A stretch of 8,073 nucleotides of DNA from positions 1-8,073 of the forward strand of contig JAGAKC010000324.1 in assembly GCA_017848155.1 (NCBI GenBank), read 5' to 3'. The notes under the pieces are model-generated. The model had not been told where the DNA came from. It was given only the letters and a program-made list of their open reading frames with translations, and made no database searches. The stretch comes from Oscillospiraceae bacterium (GTDB lineage: Bacteria; Bacillota; Clostridia; Oscillospirales; Ruminococcaceae). Below are positions 1 to 5,587 of the stretch, piece by piece. Each line of letters starts with the position of its first letter. The first letter of the stretch is position 1. The position numbers and the translations under genes are program-made.

Positions 1-12
1 AACACGATAACT

Positions 13-837
13 TCAATTCCTGCAATGAAGAATGAGGAAATGATTACTACCCCTTACTAAAGACAGCTTTATCCAGCGGCGGCAGTTATCGAGATAGAAC
101 ATCTCATGCCAGCCCGTAGCCTTATCACAGGTGGAAAGTCCGTGCGGACCCTCGTCATACATATGAAGCTCCACGGGCACCTTGTTGGAGATGCATGCCT
201 TTGCCATGACAAGAGAGTTATGCGCAGGCACGCAGTCGTCGTTTGCCGTTGTCCAGATAAATACAGGAGGAGTTTTGGGAGTAACACGGTTCTCAAGAGA
301 GAGCCTTGAAAGGTCGGAGCGGTTTGCTTCCTCGCCGAGAAGCACCTTGAAGCTGCCCTCGTGGGGAGCGGTAACTCCGCTGATAACAGGGTAGCAGAGA
401 ATAGCGGCATTGGGGCGAAGGTCATTAGGCTCGCATCCAATAGCCTTTGTTATCTGTGCATCGCTCCACATGGTCGCAAGACAGCCTGCAAGATGACCGC
501 CTGCGGAACAGCCGAGAACAGCCAGCTTGTCCCTGTCAACACCGAACTCCTCAGAGCGCATGCGTATCTTGTAGAAGGTATATGCCGCATCCACAAGTGA
601 AGCAGGGAAACGGGCATTACAGGTGTAGTTCACCACAAACGCATTATAGCCCTCAGCAAGGTACTGCAATGCGATAGGCTCGCCCTCACGGTCGGAGCAG
701 AATTCATATCCGCCGCCGGGGAAGATAATGATACCGGGGCGCTTCTCGCAGAAGGGCAGACCCGAGATATTATCAAGCATATAAGCCTTTACAAATGCTG
801 TTTTTTCCTGATTGATGTAAAATGTTTTGATAGTCAT
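13..837 (-). CDS. alpha/beta-hydrolase esterase (acetyl-esterase/BD-FAE-like)
   Basis: A 274-residue alpha/beta hydrolase, probably a cytoplasmic carboxyl- or acetyl-esterase; the substrate cannot be told from sequence. Seen: an oxyanion-hole strand FPGGGY at residues 39-44, the nucleophile elbow GCSAGG at 109-114 (Ser111), the acidic motif NDDCVP at 199-204 (Asp200 or Asp201) and the catalytic His in EGPHGLS (His232). This order and spacing fit the COG0657/BD-FAE type, whose members often remove acetyl or feruloyl groups from plant polysaccharides; that use is inference here. No signal peptide is seen from this start. An in-frame ATG 16 codons upstream (885) was rejected because CGGAGG at 845-850 sits seven bases before the chosen ATG, and the longer form would place the likely transcription start inside the gene. 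The last ~18 residues after RRWI look unlike the family and may come from an indel (see findings). It has its own promoter and is separated from the upstream glycosyltransferase by a terminator. Confidence 0.88.
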   Translation of the reverse strand: MTIKTFYINQEKTAFVKAYMLDNISGLPFCEKRPGIIIFPGGGYEFCSDREGEPIALQYLAEGYNAFVVNYTCNARFPASLVDAAYTFYKIRMRSEEFGVDRDKLAVLGCSAGGHLAGCLATMWSDAQITKAIGCEPNDLRPNAAILCYPVISGVTAPHEGSFKVLLGEEANRSDLSRLSLENRVTPKTPPVFIWTTANDDCVPAHNSLVMAKACISNKVPVELHMYDEGPHGLSTCDKATGWHEMFYLDNCRRWIKLSLVRGSNHFLILHCRN

Positions 838-844
838 GATCGTT

Positions 845-850
845 CCTCCG
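845..850 (-). promoter_or_regulatory. ribosome binding site deciding the esterase start
   Basis: CGGAGG on the minus strand, seven bases before the ATG at 837. It selects this start over the in-frame ATG at 885, which lacks a comparable site. Confidence 0.8.
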
Positions 851-875
851 CAGATGGATATAATTATACATATAC

Positions 876-904
876 ATTTTAACATTTTTTATAAAATAAA
901 TCAA
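876..904 (-). promoter_or_regulatory. sigma-A-type promoter of the esterase gene
   Basis: Minus strand: TTGATT (904-899), 17-base spacer, TAAAAT (881-876), with a TGT just before the -10 giving an extended -10. Transcription would start near 869, leaving a leader of about 30 bases that contains the CGGAGG site. Confidence 0.65.
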
Positions 905-924
905 GTACAAATATTATATAAATA

Positions 925-959
925 TGCAAAAAAGAGGGTGTTTTACCCTCTTTTTTGCA
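925..959 (-). terminator. intrinsic terminator after the glycosyltransferase gene
   Basis: A perfect 15-bp inverted repeat (925-939 with 945-959) around a five-base loop. The GAGGGT/ACCCTC core is flanked by a run of six As and a run of six Ts, so the hairpin can end transcription in either direction. It begins two bases past the stop codon of the glycosyltransferase at 961, which marks it as that gene's terminator and separates it from the esterase. Confidence 0.9.
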
Positions 960-960
960 A

Positions 961-2304
961 TTATTTACTTTCAGAGTCGTCATGCTTTCTCATAAGCTTC
1001 TGACCGAAGCGCTTTCCTGTCTTCTTGATATTTGACGGAAGGCTGCGGAATTTCTGCACGGCATTTGTCATACCGCTCATCATCAGGAAGAAATCCTCTG
1101 CGATAAAGCCCTCCTTACGGTGAGAGTTGCCACTCTTCACATCATCTATGACCACCATATAACGCTCGAACGCTCGTTTTACGGATGTTTCCCACGAGAT
1201 ATACACCTCATCCATGGCATGCTGACCTATGTCGTGTATCTCATCAAGGTGCGCCGCCGCAAACTCAAGCTCCGCCGCTATCGCTTCGGAATTATCCTGC
1301 GTAAGAATACCTGTACGTCCGTGAGTTATACCCTCAGCTGCACAGCTTCCCTCGATAAGCAATGAGCCTACGCCGCACGCAGCCGCCTCACGCACCACGA
1401 TACCATTGGTGTCATACAGTGACGGGAACAGGAAGAGATCCCCCGCAGTATAGAACACACGCAGATCCTCACGGTCATATACAGCACCTGCGAAGACCAC
1501 ACTGTCACGTATATTAAGTTCATCCACATACGCCTCTATCTCCTCACGGTCAAGACCGTCACCGACGAACAGCATATGATACTTTATTCCCTTTTCGGAC
1601 AGCATCTTAAGCGCATCCAGTATCAGACGGATACCCTTGTACCACAGAAGTCGTCCCACGAACAGGAACACAGGCGCTCCATCATCAAAGCCATACTGTG
1701 CACGCAGCTCCTCCACATATTCCTTATCTGCCCTGCCGCACGGAAAATCAACACCGTTTTCCATAACGATATAGTCGCCCTCGTAGCCAAGACTGCGCAG
1801 ATTTTCACCAGCGCCCTTGCTTACCGTCCACACCTCGTCACAGGCGGAGATGTTTCCTACTACCAGCTTGATGGCCGTATCGGAGATGAGCTTAGTGGGC
1901 AGCGCACGCCTTATATCTATATCGAACTTAGTGTGATATGTAAGGATTATGGGAAGTCCTGTCTTTTCCCTCAGCACTCTCGCCATAACTGTCGAAGCAA
2001 ACGGACAGTGACTGTGTATCACATCGAAGCCTGCATGTCCCAGCATATCCAGCTTGCTGCTGCTGAACGGATATCCTGCACGGTATCCGCACAGCTTCTC
2101 TGTGATGGGCATGCTCTTGTATCGCACAACAGGAAAAGGATAGTTATCCTCCTCAGCATCGGGATTTGACGGCGTCACGACAGTAGCCGCACCCAGTCCG
2201 TTCGATATAACATTCGCATAGTTTATAACTGCGTTTGCAACTCCGTCGATAAGCGGCGGAAACGAATCGTTCATAAGACAGACGTTTATCTTGTCATCCA
2301 GCAT
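961..2304 (-). CDS. family 4 glycosyltransferase (GT-B fold)
   Basis: A 447-residue GT4 glycosyltransferase that should move a sugar from a nucleotide donor to an unknown acceptor. Seen: an N-terminal acceptor-side Rossmann domain starting with NDSFPPLIDGVANAV (residues 12-26), IHSHCPF (96-102) and YHTKFD (123-128), then the donor-side domain with FVGRLLWYKG (215-224; Arg218 and Lys223 are the usual diphosphate contacts), VGDG (247-250) and FPSLYDTNGIVVREAAACG (293-311). The EX7E motif appears as D298-x7-E306, with Asp replacing the first Glu. The family includes enzymes acting on diacylglycerol and phosphatidylinositol; a lipid acceptor at the cytoplasmic membrane face is possible but unproven. 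The C-terminal ~60 residues run past the usual fold and end in a lysine/arginine-rich tail (NIKKTGKRFGQKLMRKHDD) that might bind membrane. The start is supported by AAGGAG (2311-2316). It appears to be a single-gene transcript. Confidence 0.9.
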   Translation of the reverse strand: MLDDKINVCLMNDSFPPLIDGVANAVINYANVISNGLGAATVVTPSNPDAEEDNYPFPVVRYKSMPITEKLCGYRAGYPFSSSKLDMLGHAGFDVIHSHCPFASTVMARVLREKTGLPIILTYHTKFDIDIRRALPTKLISDTAIKLVVGNISACDEVWTVSKGAGENLRSLGYEGDYIVMENGVDFPCGRADKEYVEELRAQYGFDDGAPVFLFVGRLLWYKGIRLILDALKMLSEKGIKYHMLFVGDGLDREEIEAYVDELNIRDSVVFAGAVYDREDLRVFYTAGDLFLFPSLYDTNGIVVREAAACGVGSLLIEGSCAAEGITHGRTGILTQDNSEAIAAELEFAAAHLDEIHDIGQHAMDEVYISWETSVKRAFERYMVVIDDVKSGNSHRKEGFIAEDFFLMMSGMTNAVQKFRSLPSNIKKTGKRFGQKLMRKHDDSESK

Positions 2305-2374
2305 ATTCTGCTCCTTTCACAAAGGGTCTGATATATTAAACAGGTATCCTATCGTTTTCTGTCTGATTAGGATT

Positions 2375-2403
2375 ATTATACAACAAACCTACTCATAAAT
2401 CAA
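2375..2403 (-). promoter_or_regulatory. sigma-A-type promoter of the glycosyltransferase gene
   Basis: Minus strand: TTGATT (2403-2398), 17-base spacer, perfect TATAAT (2380-2375). Transcription should start near 2368, giving a leader of roughly 64 bases before the ATG at 2304. Confidence 0.8.
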
Positions 2404-2447
2404 GGCTGTTTTTGTTTTTTTATTTCGCATATTAACGACCATCTGTA

Positions 2448-2545
2448 ACGTGATGTCGCTTTAAGTGACACTATTCCCTAAAAGCTCCCACAAACATGCC
2501 TCGGCCACGGTGGCATAGCGACATTTTTTTCACGAATCACGTGAT
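2448..2545 (+). promoter_or_regulatory. structured element with terminator-like end upstream of spoIIAA (attenuator or small RNA candidate)
   Basis: Read on the plus strand, ATGTCGCT (2453-2460) pairs with AGCGACAT (2517-2524), which runs straight into seven Ts (2524-2530). Nested inside and abutting the 3' arm is a small hairpin, ATGCC (2496-2500) with GGCAT (2512-2516). The 5' arm can instead form a tight local palindrome, TGTCGCTT-T-AAGTGACA (2455-2471, one G-U pair), which excludes the long-range stem. ACGTGAT (2448-2454) can also pair with ATCACGT (2536-2542). No plus-strand gene ends here, because the left neighbour is divergent, so a terminator at this place would act on a short RNA or on the spoIIA leader. 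I do not recognise a known riboswitch class in it. Confidence 0.45.
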
Positions 2546-2550
2546 AAAAT
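2542..2550 (+). promoter_or_regulatory. possible extended -10 promoter of the spoIIA operon
   Basis: TGATAAAAT (TGn plus TAAAAT) ends 28 bases before the spoIIAA ATG. The -35 region falls in the T-run and is poor. The 10-bp palindrome ATCACGTGAT (2536-2545) overlaps its upstream edge and could be an operator. A SigH promoter, as used by spoIIA in Bacillus, was looked for and no convincing match was seen. Confidence 0.35.
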
Positions 2551-2578
2551 ATAGCCAAAACAAAGGGGGAATTGCAAA

Positions 2579-2890
2579 ATGGTAAAGCTGTATAACGACG
2601 GAAAACGTATAACGGCAGCTCTTTCGGGCGATATAGACCACCACACGGCAAGGCTGATGCGTGCAGAGCTTGACGACGTTATCTCACATTCGCATCCCGA
2701 AATGCTAATAATCGATCTTGAGAATGTGGGATTCATGGACAGCTCGGGGATAGGTCTTATACTCGGAAGGCTGAAAGCCATGCGCGAGAACGGCGGAGAT
2801 ATCATAATAAAAAACGCCCGCCCGAATATAGCCGCAGTAATAAGGATATCGGGACTTTCAAATCTGATCGCAGAGGGAGTGAGAACATGA
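2579..2890 (+). CDS. spoIIAA: anti-sigma F factor antagonist (STAS domain)
   Basis: A 103-residue single STAS-domain protein. In the partner-switching circuit known from Bacillus, unphosphorylated SpoIIAA binds SpoIIAB and frees sigma F; SpoIIAB inactivates it by phosphorylating a serine, and the phosphatase SpoIIE reverses this. Seen: strand GDID (17-20), the core LIIDLENVGFMDSSGIGLILGR (43-64) with the phosphoacceptor motif DSSG, where Ser56 matches B. subtilis Ser58, and the C-terminal helix ending EGVRT. The start is supported by AAAGGGGGA (2562-2570), eight bases ahead. It overlaps spoIIAB by four bases (ATGA), so the two are probably translationally coupled. The general-stress homologue RsbV is the alternative; the sigma factor two genes on is of SigF type, which favours SpoIIAA. 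Confidence 0.9.
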   Translation: MVKLYNDGKRITAALSGDIDHHTARLMRAELDDVISHSHPEMLIIDLENVGFMDSSGIGLILGRLKAMRENGGDIIIKNARPNIAAVIRISGLSNLIAEGVRT

Positions 2891-3330
2891 AAAAAGAAAT
2901 ACTGAACGAAGCAAGGATACAATTTCCGTCCTGCTCCGCCAATGAGAGCTTTGCACGTGCCGCCGCAGCAGCGTTTGCAGCTCAGGCAGACCCGACGGTG
3001 CAGGAGATAAGCGAGATCAAGACAGCTGTATCGGAGGCTGTAACCAATGCGATCGTACACGGCTATCGTGACAGGATGGGAACAGTGGAGCTGCACCTGC
3101 GGCGTTACGCAGATAACACCATATACATAGCTGTAAAGGACAAGGGCAGCGGCATAGAGAACATCGAGCAGGCAATGACGCCGCTGTTCACCACGGCTGC
3201 CGACGAGGAGCGCTCGGGACTCGGTTTCTCGGTGATGGAGAGCTTCATGGACAAGCTGCGTGTAAAAAGCGCAGCAGGAAAGGGCACCACCGTCACAATG
3301 GAAAAGAAGCTGAACCGACGGGAGAAATGA
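2887..3330 (+). CDS. spoIIAB: anti-sigma F factor, serine protein kinase
   Basis: A 147-residue GHKL-fold protein that by family knowledge both sequesters sigma F and phosphorylates SpoIIAA using ATP. Seen: the N box EIKTAVSEAVTNAIVHGY (43-60), with Glu50 as probable catalytic base and Asn54 as Mg-ATP ligand; the G1 box DKGSGI (85-90, Asp85 for the adenine); and the G2 box RSGLGFSVMESF (109-120). Length is close to the ~146 residues of the Bacillus protein. A GAGGGAG ribosome site lies inside the end of spoIIAA, and the start overlaps that gene's stop. It also overlaps sigF by four bases at its own end. RsbW of the stress pathway is the alternative and is excluded mainly by the neighbouring sigma factor. 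Confidence 0.92.
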   Translation: MKKEILNEARIQFPSCSANESFARAAAAAFAAQADPTVQEISEIKTAVSEAVTNAIVHGYRDRMGTVELHLRRYADNTIYIAVKDKGSGIENIEQAMTPLFTTAADEERSGLGFSVMESFMDKLRVKSAAGKGTTVTMEKKLNRREK

Positions 3331-3974
3331 TGGACCGTGACGAATATATCGAAAGCAATCTTCCGCTGGTACACTCGCTTGCAAACCGCTTCCGTGGCAG
3401 AGGAATAGAATATGAGGAGCTTTTTGCGGCAGGCAGCATGGGACTTGTAAAGGCATATGACAACTTTGATTTTTCACGTGGATTGTGCTTTTCGACCTAT
3501 GCAGTTCCCGTGGTACTCGGGGAGATAAAACGACTTTTCCGTGACGGCGGCACTGTAAAGATAAGCCGCAGTCTGAAAGAGCTGTCGCTGAAAGCCGCAC
3601 GTGAGCGTGACAAATTGCTGGCAGAAGGCAGGGAGCCTCGTATATCGGATATCGCCGAAAGCCTTGGGGTGACAGCTGAAGCCGCTGCCGAAGCGATAAC
3701 CGCCGCCATACCGCCCCTATCTCTTTCTCCGTCAGACGACGATGACAAAGCGACAGATATACCGACGCCCTCTGGCGAGGAAAAGCTTATCGACAGGCTT
3801 GCCCTGCGCCAGTGCCTTGCCGAGCTTTCCGATGATGACCGCAGGCTGATACTGCTGAGATATGAAAAAGAGCTTACCCAGTGTCAGACAGCCGCTATAC
3901 TCGGAATGACCCAGGTACAGGTATCACGCAGAGAGCGAAAGATACTCGCCCTTATGAAGGAAAAAATGATATAG
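3327..3974 (+). CDS. sigF: RNA polymerase sigma-F factor (sporulation, forespore type)
   Basis: A 215-residue sigma-70 family factor of the SigF/SigG/SigB group. In endospore formers SigF drives the first forespore genes. Seen: region 2 at about 8-72, with LVKAYDNFDFSRGLCFSTYAV (40-60) as the core-binding and -10 recognition part; GTVKISRSLKE (75-85), which matches SigF and differs from the SigB pattern; region 3 at about 86-128; a short acidic linker with four Asp (137-140); and region 4 at about 152-215 with the helix-turn-helix QCQTAAILGMTQVQVSRRERKI. It is about 40 residues shorter than B. subtilis SigF (~255), lacking the N-terminal lead-in. Two tandem ATGs occur (3327 and 3330); the first overlaps the spoIIAB stop. 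GGGAGA just upstream serves as ribosome site. It is the last gene of the operon; no spoVA genes follow. No clear terminator is seen before the apgM promoter. Confidence 0.9.
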   Translation: MMDRDEYIESNLPLVHSLANRFRGRGIEYEELFAAGSMGLVKAYDNFDFSRGLCFSTYAVPVVLGEIKRLFRDGGTVKISRSLKELSLKAARERDKLLAEGREPRISDIAESLGVTAEAAAEAITAAIPPLSLSPSDDDDKATDIPTPSGEEKLIDRLALRQCLAELSDDDRRLILLRYEKELTQCQTAAILGMTQVQVSRRERKILALMKEKMI

Positions 3975-4009
3975 CTATGCTGTATTCCGTAAAAAAATGA
4001 AAAAGTGTA

Positions 4010-4038
4010 TTGCAAATCCCCCATGAATGTGTTAGAAT
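4010..4038 (+). promoter_or_regulatory. sigma-A-type promoter of apgM
   Basis: TTGCAA (4010-4015), 17-base spacer, TAGAAT (4033-4038). Transcription would start near 4045, giving a leader of about 33 bases with AGGAGG at 4064-4069. This makes apgM a separate transcription unit from spoIIA. Confidence 0.75.
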
Positions 4039-4077
4039 ATTAACGACAAAAAAATACATATTCAGGAGGCAACTATT

Positions 4078-5283
4078 ATGAAATACGCAGTTCTTCTCTG
4101 CGACGGTATGGCAGATACACCGCGCGAGGATCTCGGCGGCACGACCCCCATGGGCAAGGCAGTAAAGCCTAACATGGACAGGATAGCAAAGGTATCCGAG
4201 ATCGGCATGGTAAAAACAGTAGGCGAAGGTCTGAAGCCGGGCAGCGATGTGGCTAACCTGTCTGTACTCGGCTATGACCCTGCTGTATACTATACAGGCC
4301 GTTCTCCGCTGGAGGCAGGCTCCATCGGCATTGATATGAAGCCAACGGACGTGTCCTTCCGCTGCAATCTTGTTACAGTATCCGATGAAGATGATTACAC
4401 CAGAAAGACGATGGTGGATTACTGCGCCGACGATATCTCAACTGCCGAAGCGGCAGAGCTGATAAAATACGTTGAGGAGAATTTCGGCAACGACGAATTT
4501 AAGTTCTACAGCGGCGTAAGCTACCGTCACTGCCTTATCTGGAACAACGGCACACTGGACGTGGGCAATATGACACCTCCCCACGACATCACAGGCAGAG
4601 TAGTAACAGAGTATCTCAGCACCTCTCCCAATGCAGAAAAGCTGCTGGATCTCATGAAGCGCAGCTATGACCTGCTTAAGGACCACCCCGTAAACAAGGC
4701 AAGGATCGCACGTGGCAAGCGTCCTGCAAACAGCATCTGGCTGTGGGGCGAGGGCAAGCGTGCCGAGCTCACACCTTTCAAGGAAAAATACGGCGTCAGC
4801 GGCGCAATGATATCCGCTGTTGACCTGCTTAAGGGCATAGGTAAATTTGCAGACATGGACGTTATCGAGGTGGAAGGCGCAACAGGCTACATCGACACCA
4901 ACTTCAAGGGCAAGGCAGAGGCTGCCATCAGGGCGCTTAAAGACGGTGCGGACTTTGTGTATGTTCATATGGAAGCTCCCGACGAGTGCGGTCACCGTGC
5001 AGAGGTAGAAAACAAGGTAAAGGCTATCGAGATCATTGACGAGCAGGTGCTTGGCCCAATGCTTGAAGCATTCAGGGACGAGGATATCCGTATCCTCATC
5101 TGCCCCGATCACCCAACACCTCTTGACCTAAAGACACACACCGCCGACCCTGTACCGTATCTGATATACGACAGCACGAAGGAAGTCAGCGGCGCAGAAA
5201 AGTTCGACGAAGCACACGCAAAGGAAACAGGCATTTTCAGACCCGTGGGACACGATCTCATAAACGTTTTCTTACAGAAGTAA
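4078..5283 (+). CDS. apgM: archaeal-type cofactor-independent phosphoglycerate mutase (or related proposed homoserine kinase)
   Basis: A 401-residue enzyme of the alkaline phosphatase superfamily, aPGAM branch. The named reaction interconverts 3- and 2-phosphoglycerate in the cytoplasm through a phosphoserine intermediate with two divalent metals. Seen: DGMAD (9-13, metal ligand Asp9); PGSDVANLSVLGYDP (54-68), with Ser56 the expected nucleophile; YTGRSPLEAGSIG (72-84); CNLVT (96-100); the HCLIW histidine (151); WLWGEG (221-226); MEAPDECGH (298-306); PDHPTP (343-348); and THTADPVP (353-360), giving the remaining Asp/His metal ligands. All expected active-site motifs are present and the length is typical. 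A subset of this family is annotated as a proposed homoserine kinase (TIGR02535) in bacteria lacking ThrB; the two cannot be separated by eye, and dapL nearby makes the question worth asking. AGGAGG lies eight bases before the ATG. Two hairpins follow the gene. Confidence 0.88.
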   Translation: MKYAVLLCDGMADTPREDLGGTTPMGKAVKPNMDRIAKVSEIGMVKTVGEGLKPGSDVANLSVLGYDPAVYYTGRSPLEAGSIGIDMKPTDVSFRCNLVTVSDEDDYTRKTMVDYCADDISTAEAAELIKYVEENFGNDEFKFYSGVSYRHCLIWNNGTLDVGNMTPPHDITGRVVTEYLSTSPNAEKLLDLMKRSYDLLKDHPVNKARIARGKRPANSIWLWGEGKRAELTPFKEKYGVSGAMISAVDLLKGIGKFADMDVIEVEGATGYIDTNFKGKAEAAIRALKDGADFVYVHMEAPDECGHRAEVENKVKAIEIIDEQVLGPMLEAFRDEDIRILICPDHPTPLDLKTHTADPVPYLIYDSTKEVSGAEKFDEAHAKETGIFRPVGHDLINVFLQK

Positions 5284-5289
5284 CAGCAG

Positions 5290-5313
5290 AGCCGCTCTGT
5301 CAAAGAGCGGCTT
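5290..5313. repeat. palindromic repeat, copy 1
   Basis: AGCCGCTCT (5290-5298) pairs with AGAGCGGCT (5304-5312) over the loop GTCAA. The 24 bases are identical to copy 2 at 5541-5564. It starts seven bases after the apgM stop codon and could help end that transcript, but only a weak T-run follows. Confidence 0.9.
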
Positions 5314-5337
5314 AGCTTGTCGAAAAGATTTGTTTTT

Positions 5338-5357
5338 GCCTGCGAAGCAGGCTTTTT
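5338..5357 (+). terminator. intrinsic terminator after apgM
   Basis: GCCTGC-gaa-GCAGGC (5338-5352) followed by five Ts. It is the first hairpin with a proper T-run after apgM and is the likely end of that transcript. Confidence 0.75.
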
Positions 5358-5428
5358 AAAAATAACTTCTATCCGCACAACTGTACTGGAAACGGCTGCG
5401 CCTTATTCCTTACGCATGCAGGGCGGAT

Positions 5429-5464
5429 GCTTCGGCTGCGACATGGATGTCGCAAAGTCGAAGC
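5429..5464. repeat. imperfect hairpin with CATGGATG core
   Basis: The inner stem GCGACAT-GG-ATGTCGC (5438-5453) is wrapped by GCTTCG (5429-5434) pairing with CGAAGC (5459-5464), with unpaired bases between the two stems. It shares the 5459-5464 arm with the next hairpin, so only one of the two outer stems can form at a time. Confidence 0.7.
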
Positions 5465-5501
5465 CAAAAGGCGGCATGGATGCCGCCAATATAGCTTCGA
5501 C
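5457..5501. repeat. second hairpin with CATGGATG core
   Basis: The inner stem GGCGGCAT-GG-ATGCCGCC (5470-5487) is wrapped by GTCGAAGC (5457-5464) pairing with GCTTCGAC (5494-5501). Compared with the preceding hairpin, one pair in the stem has changed on both sides (A-T to G-C) while the CATGGATG core is kept. Confidence 0.75.
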
Positions 5502-5512
5502 GAGGGAAACTT

Positions 5513-5530
5513 GTCCCAACGGGACTTTTT
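5513..5530 (+). terminator. terminator-like hairpin upstream of the acetyltransferase
   Basis: GTCCC-aac-GGGAC (5513-5525) followed by TTTTT. The stem is short, but the hairpin plus T-run has standard intrinsic-terminator form. It lies 57 bases before the acetyltransferase ATG, where no upstream gene needs ending. Confidence 0.5.
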
Positions 5531-5540
5531 CGGCGGTCTC

Positions 5541-5564
5541 AGCCGCTCTGTCAAAGAGCGGCTT
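5541..5564. repeat. palindromic repeat, copy 2
   Basis: Arms AGCCGCTCT (5541-5549) and AGAGCGGCT (5555-5563), loop GTCAA, identical over 24 bases to copy 1 at 5290-5313. The minus strand of this element reads SRSLTERL, so chance open reading frames across it carry that peptide. Confidence 0.9.
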
Positions 5565-5587
5565 TCGCATACATAAAGGAGAAAAAA

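Larger units (their letters stand above)
5284..5587 (+). repeat. hairpin-rich intergenic block
   Basis: A 304-base gap with no convincing gene. It holds at least six inverted repeats: two copies of a 24-base palindrome (5290-5313, 5541-5564), a terminator (5338-5357), two related hairpins sharing the core CATGGATG (5438-5453, 5470-5487), and a second terminator-like hairpin (5513-5530). CGGCTGCG is also repeated directly at 5393-5400 and 5433-5440. The density suggests an accumulation of small palindromic (REP/MITE-like) repeats. No clear promoter for the following acetyltransferase gene was seen inside it. Confidence 0.7.

Noticed and set aside
838..885. Longer esterase start at 885 adding a hydrophobic lead (MLKCICIIISICGG)
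   Set aside because: It could pass for a signal peptide, but the good ribosome site (845-850) serves the ATG at 837, and the predicted promoter and transcript start (876-904, ~869) lie over or inside the extension.
1576..2169. 197-codon plus-strand open frame opposite the glycosyltransferase gene
   Set aside because: It lies entirely within a gene with strong GT4 motifs on the other strand, and no ribosome site or promoter was seen.
2513..2537. GCATA and GAAT elements as a SigF/SigG or SigH promoter for spoIIA
   Set aside because: GCATA (2513-2517) lacks a matching -10 at proper spacing, and GAAT (2534-2537) lacks an AGGA-type -35, so neither consensus is met.
2530..3600. 356-codon minus-strand open frame opposite spoIIAA/spoIIAB/sigF
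   Set aside because: It is antisense to three clearly homologous genes with intact motifs, has unlikely composition (many Cys, His and Ser) and no recognised family.
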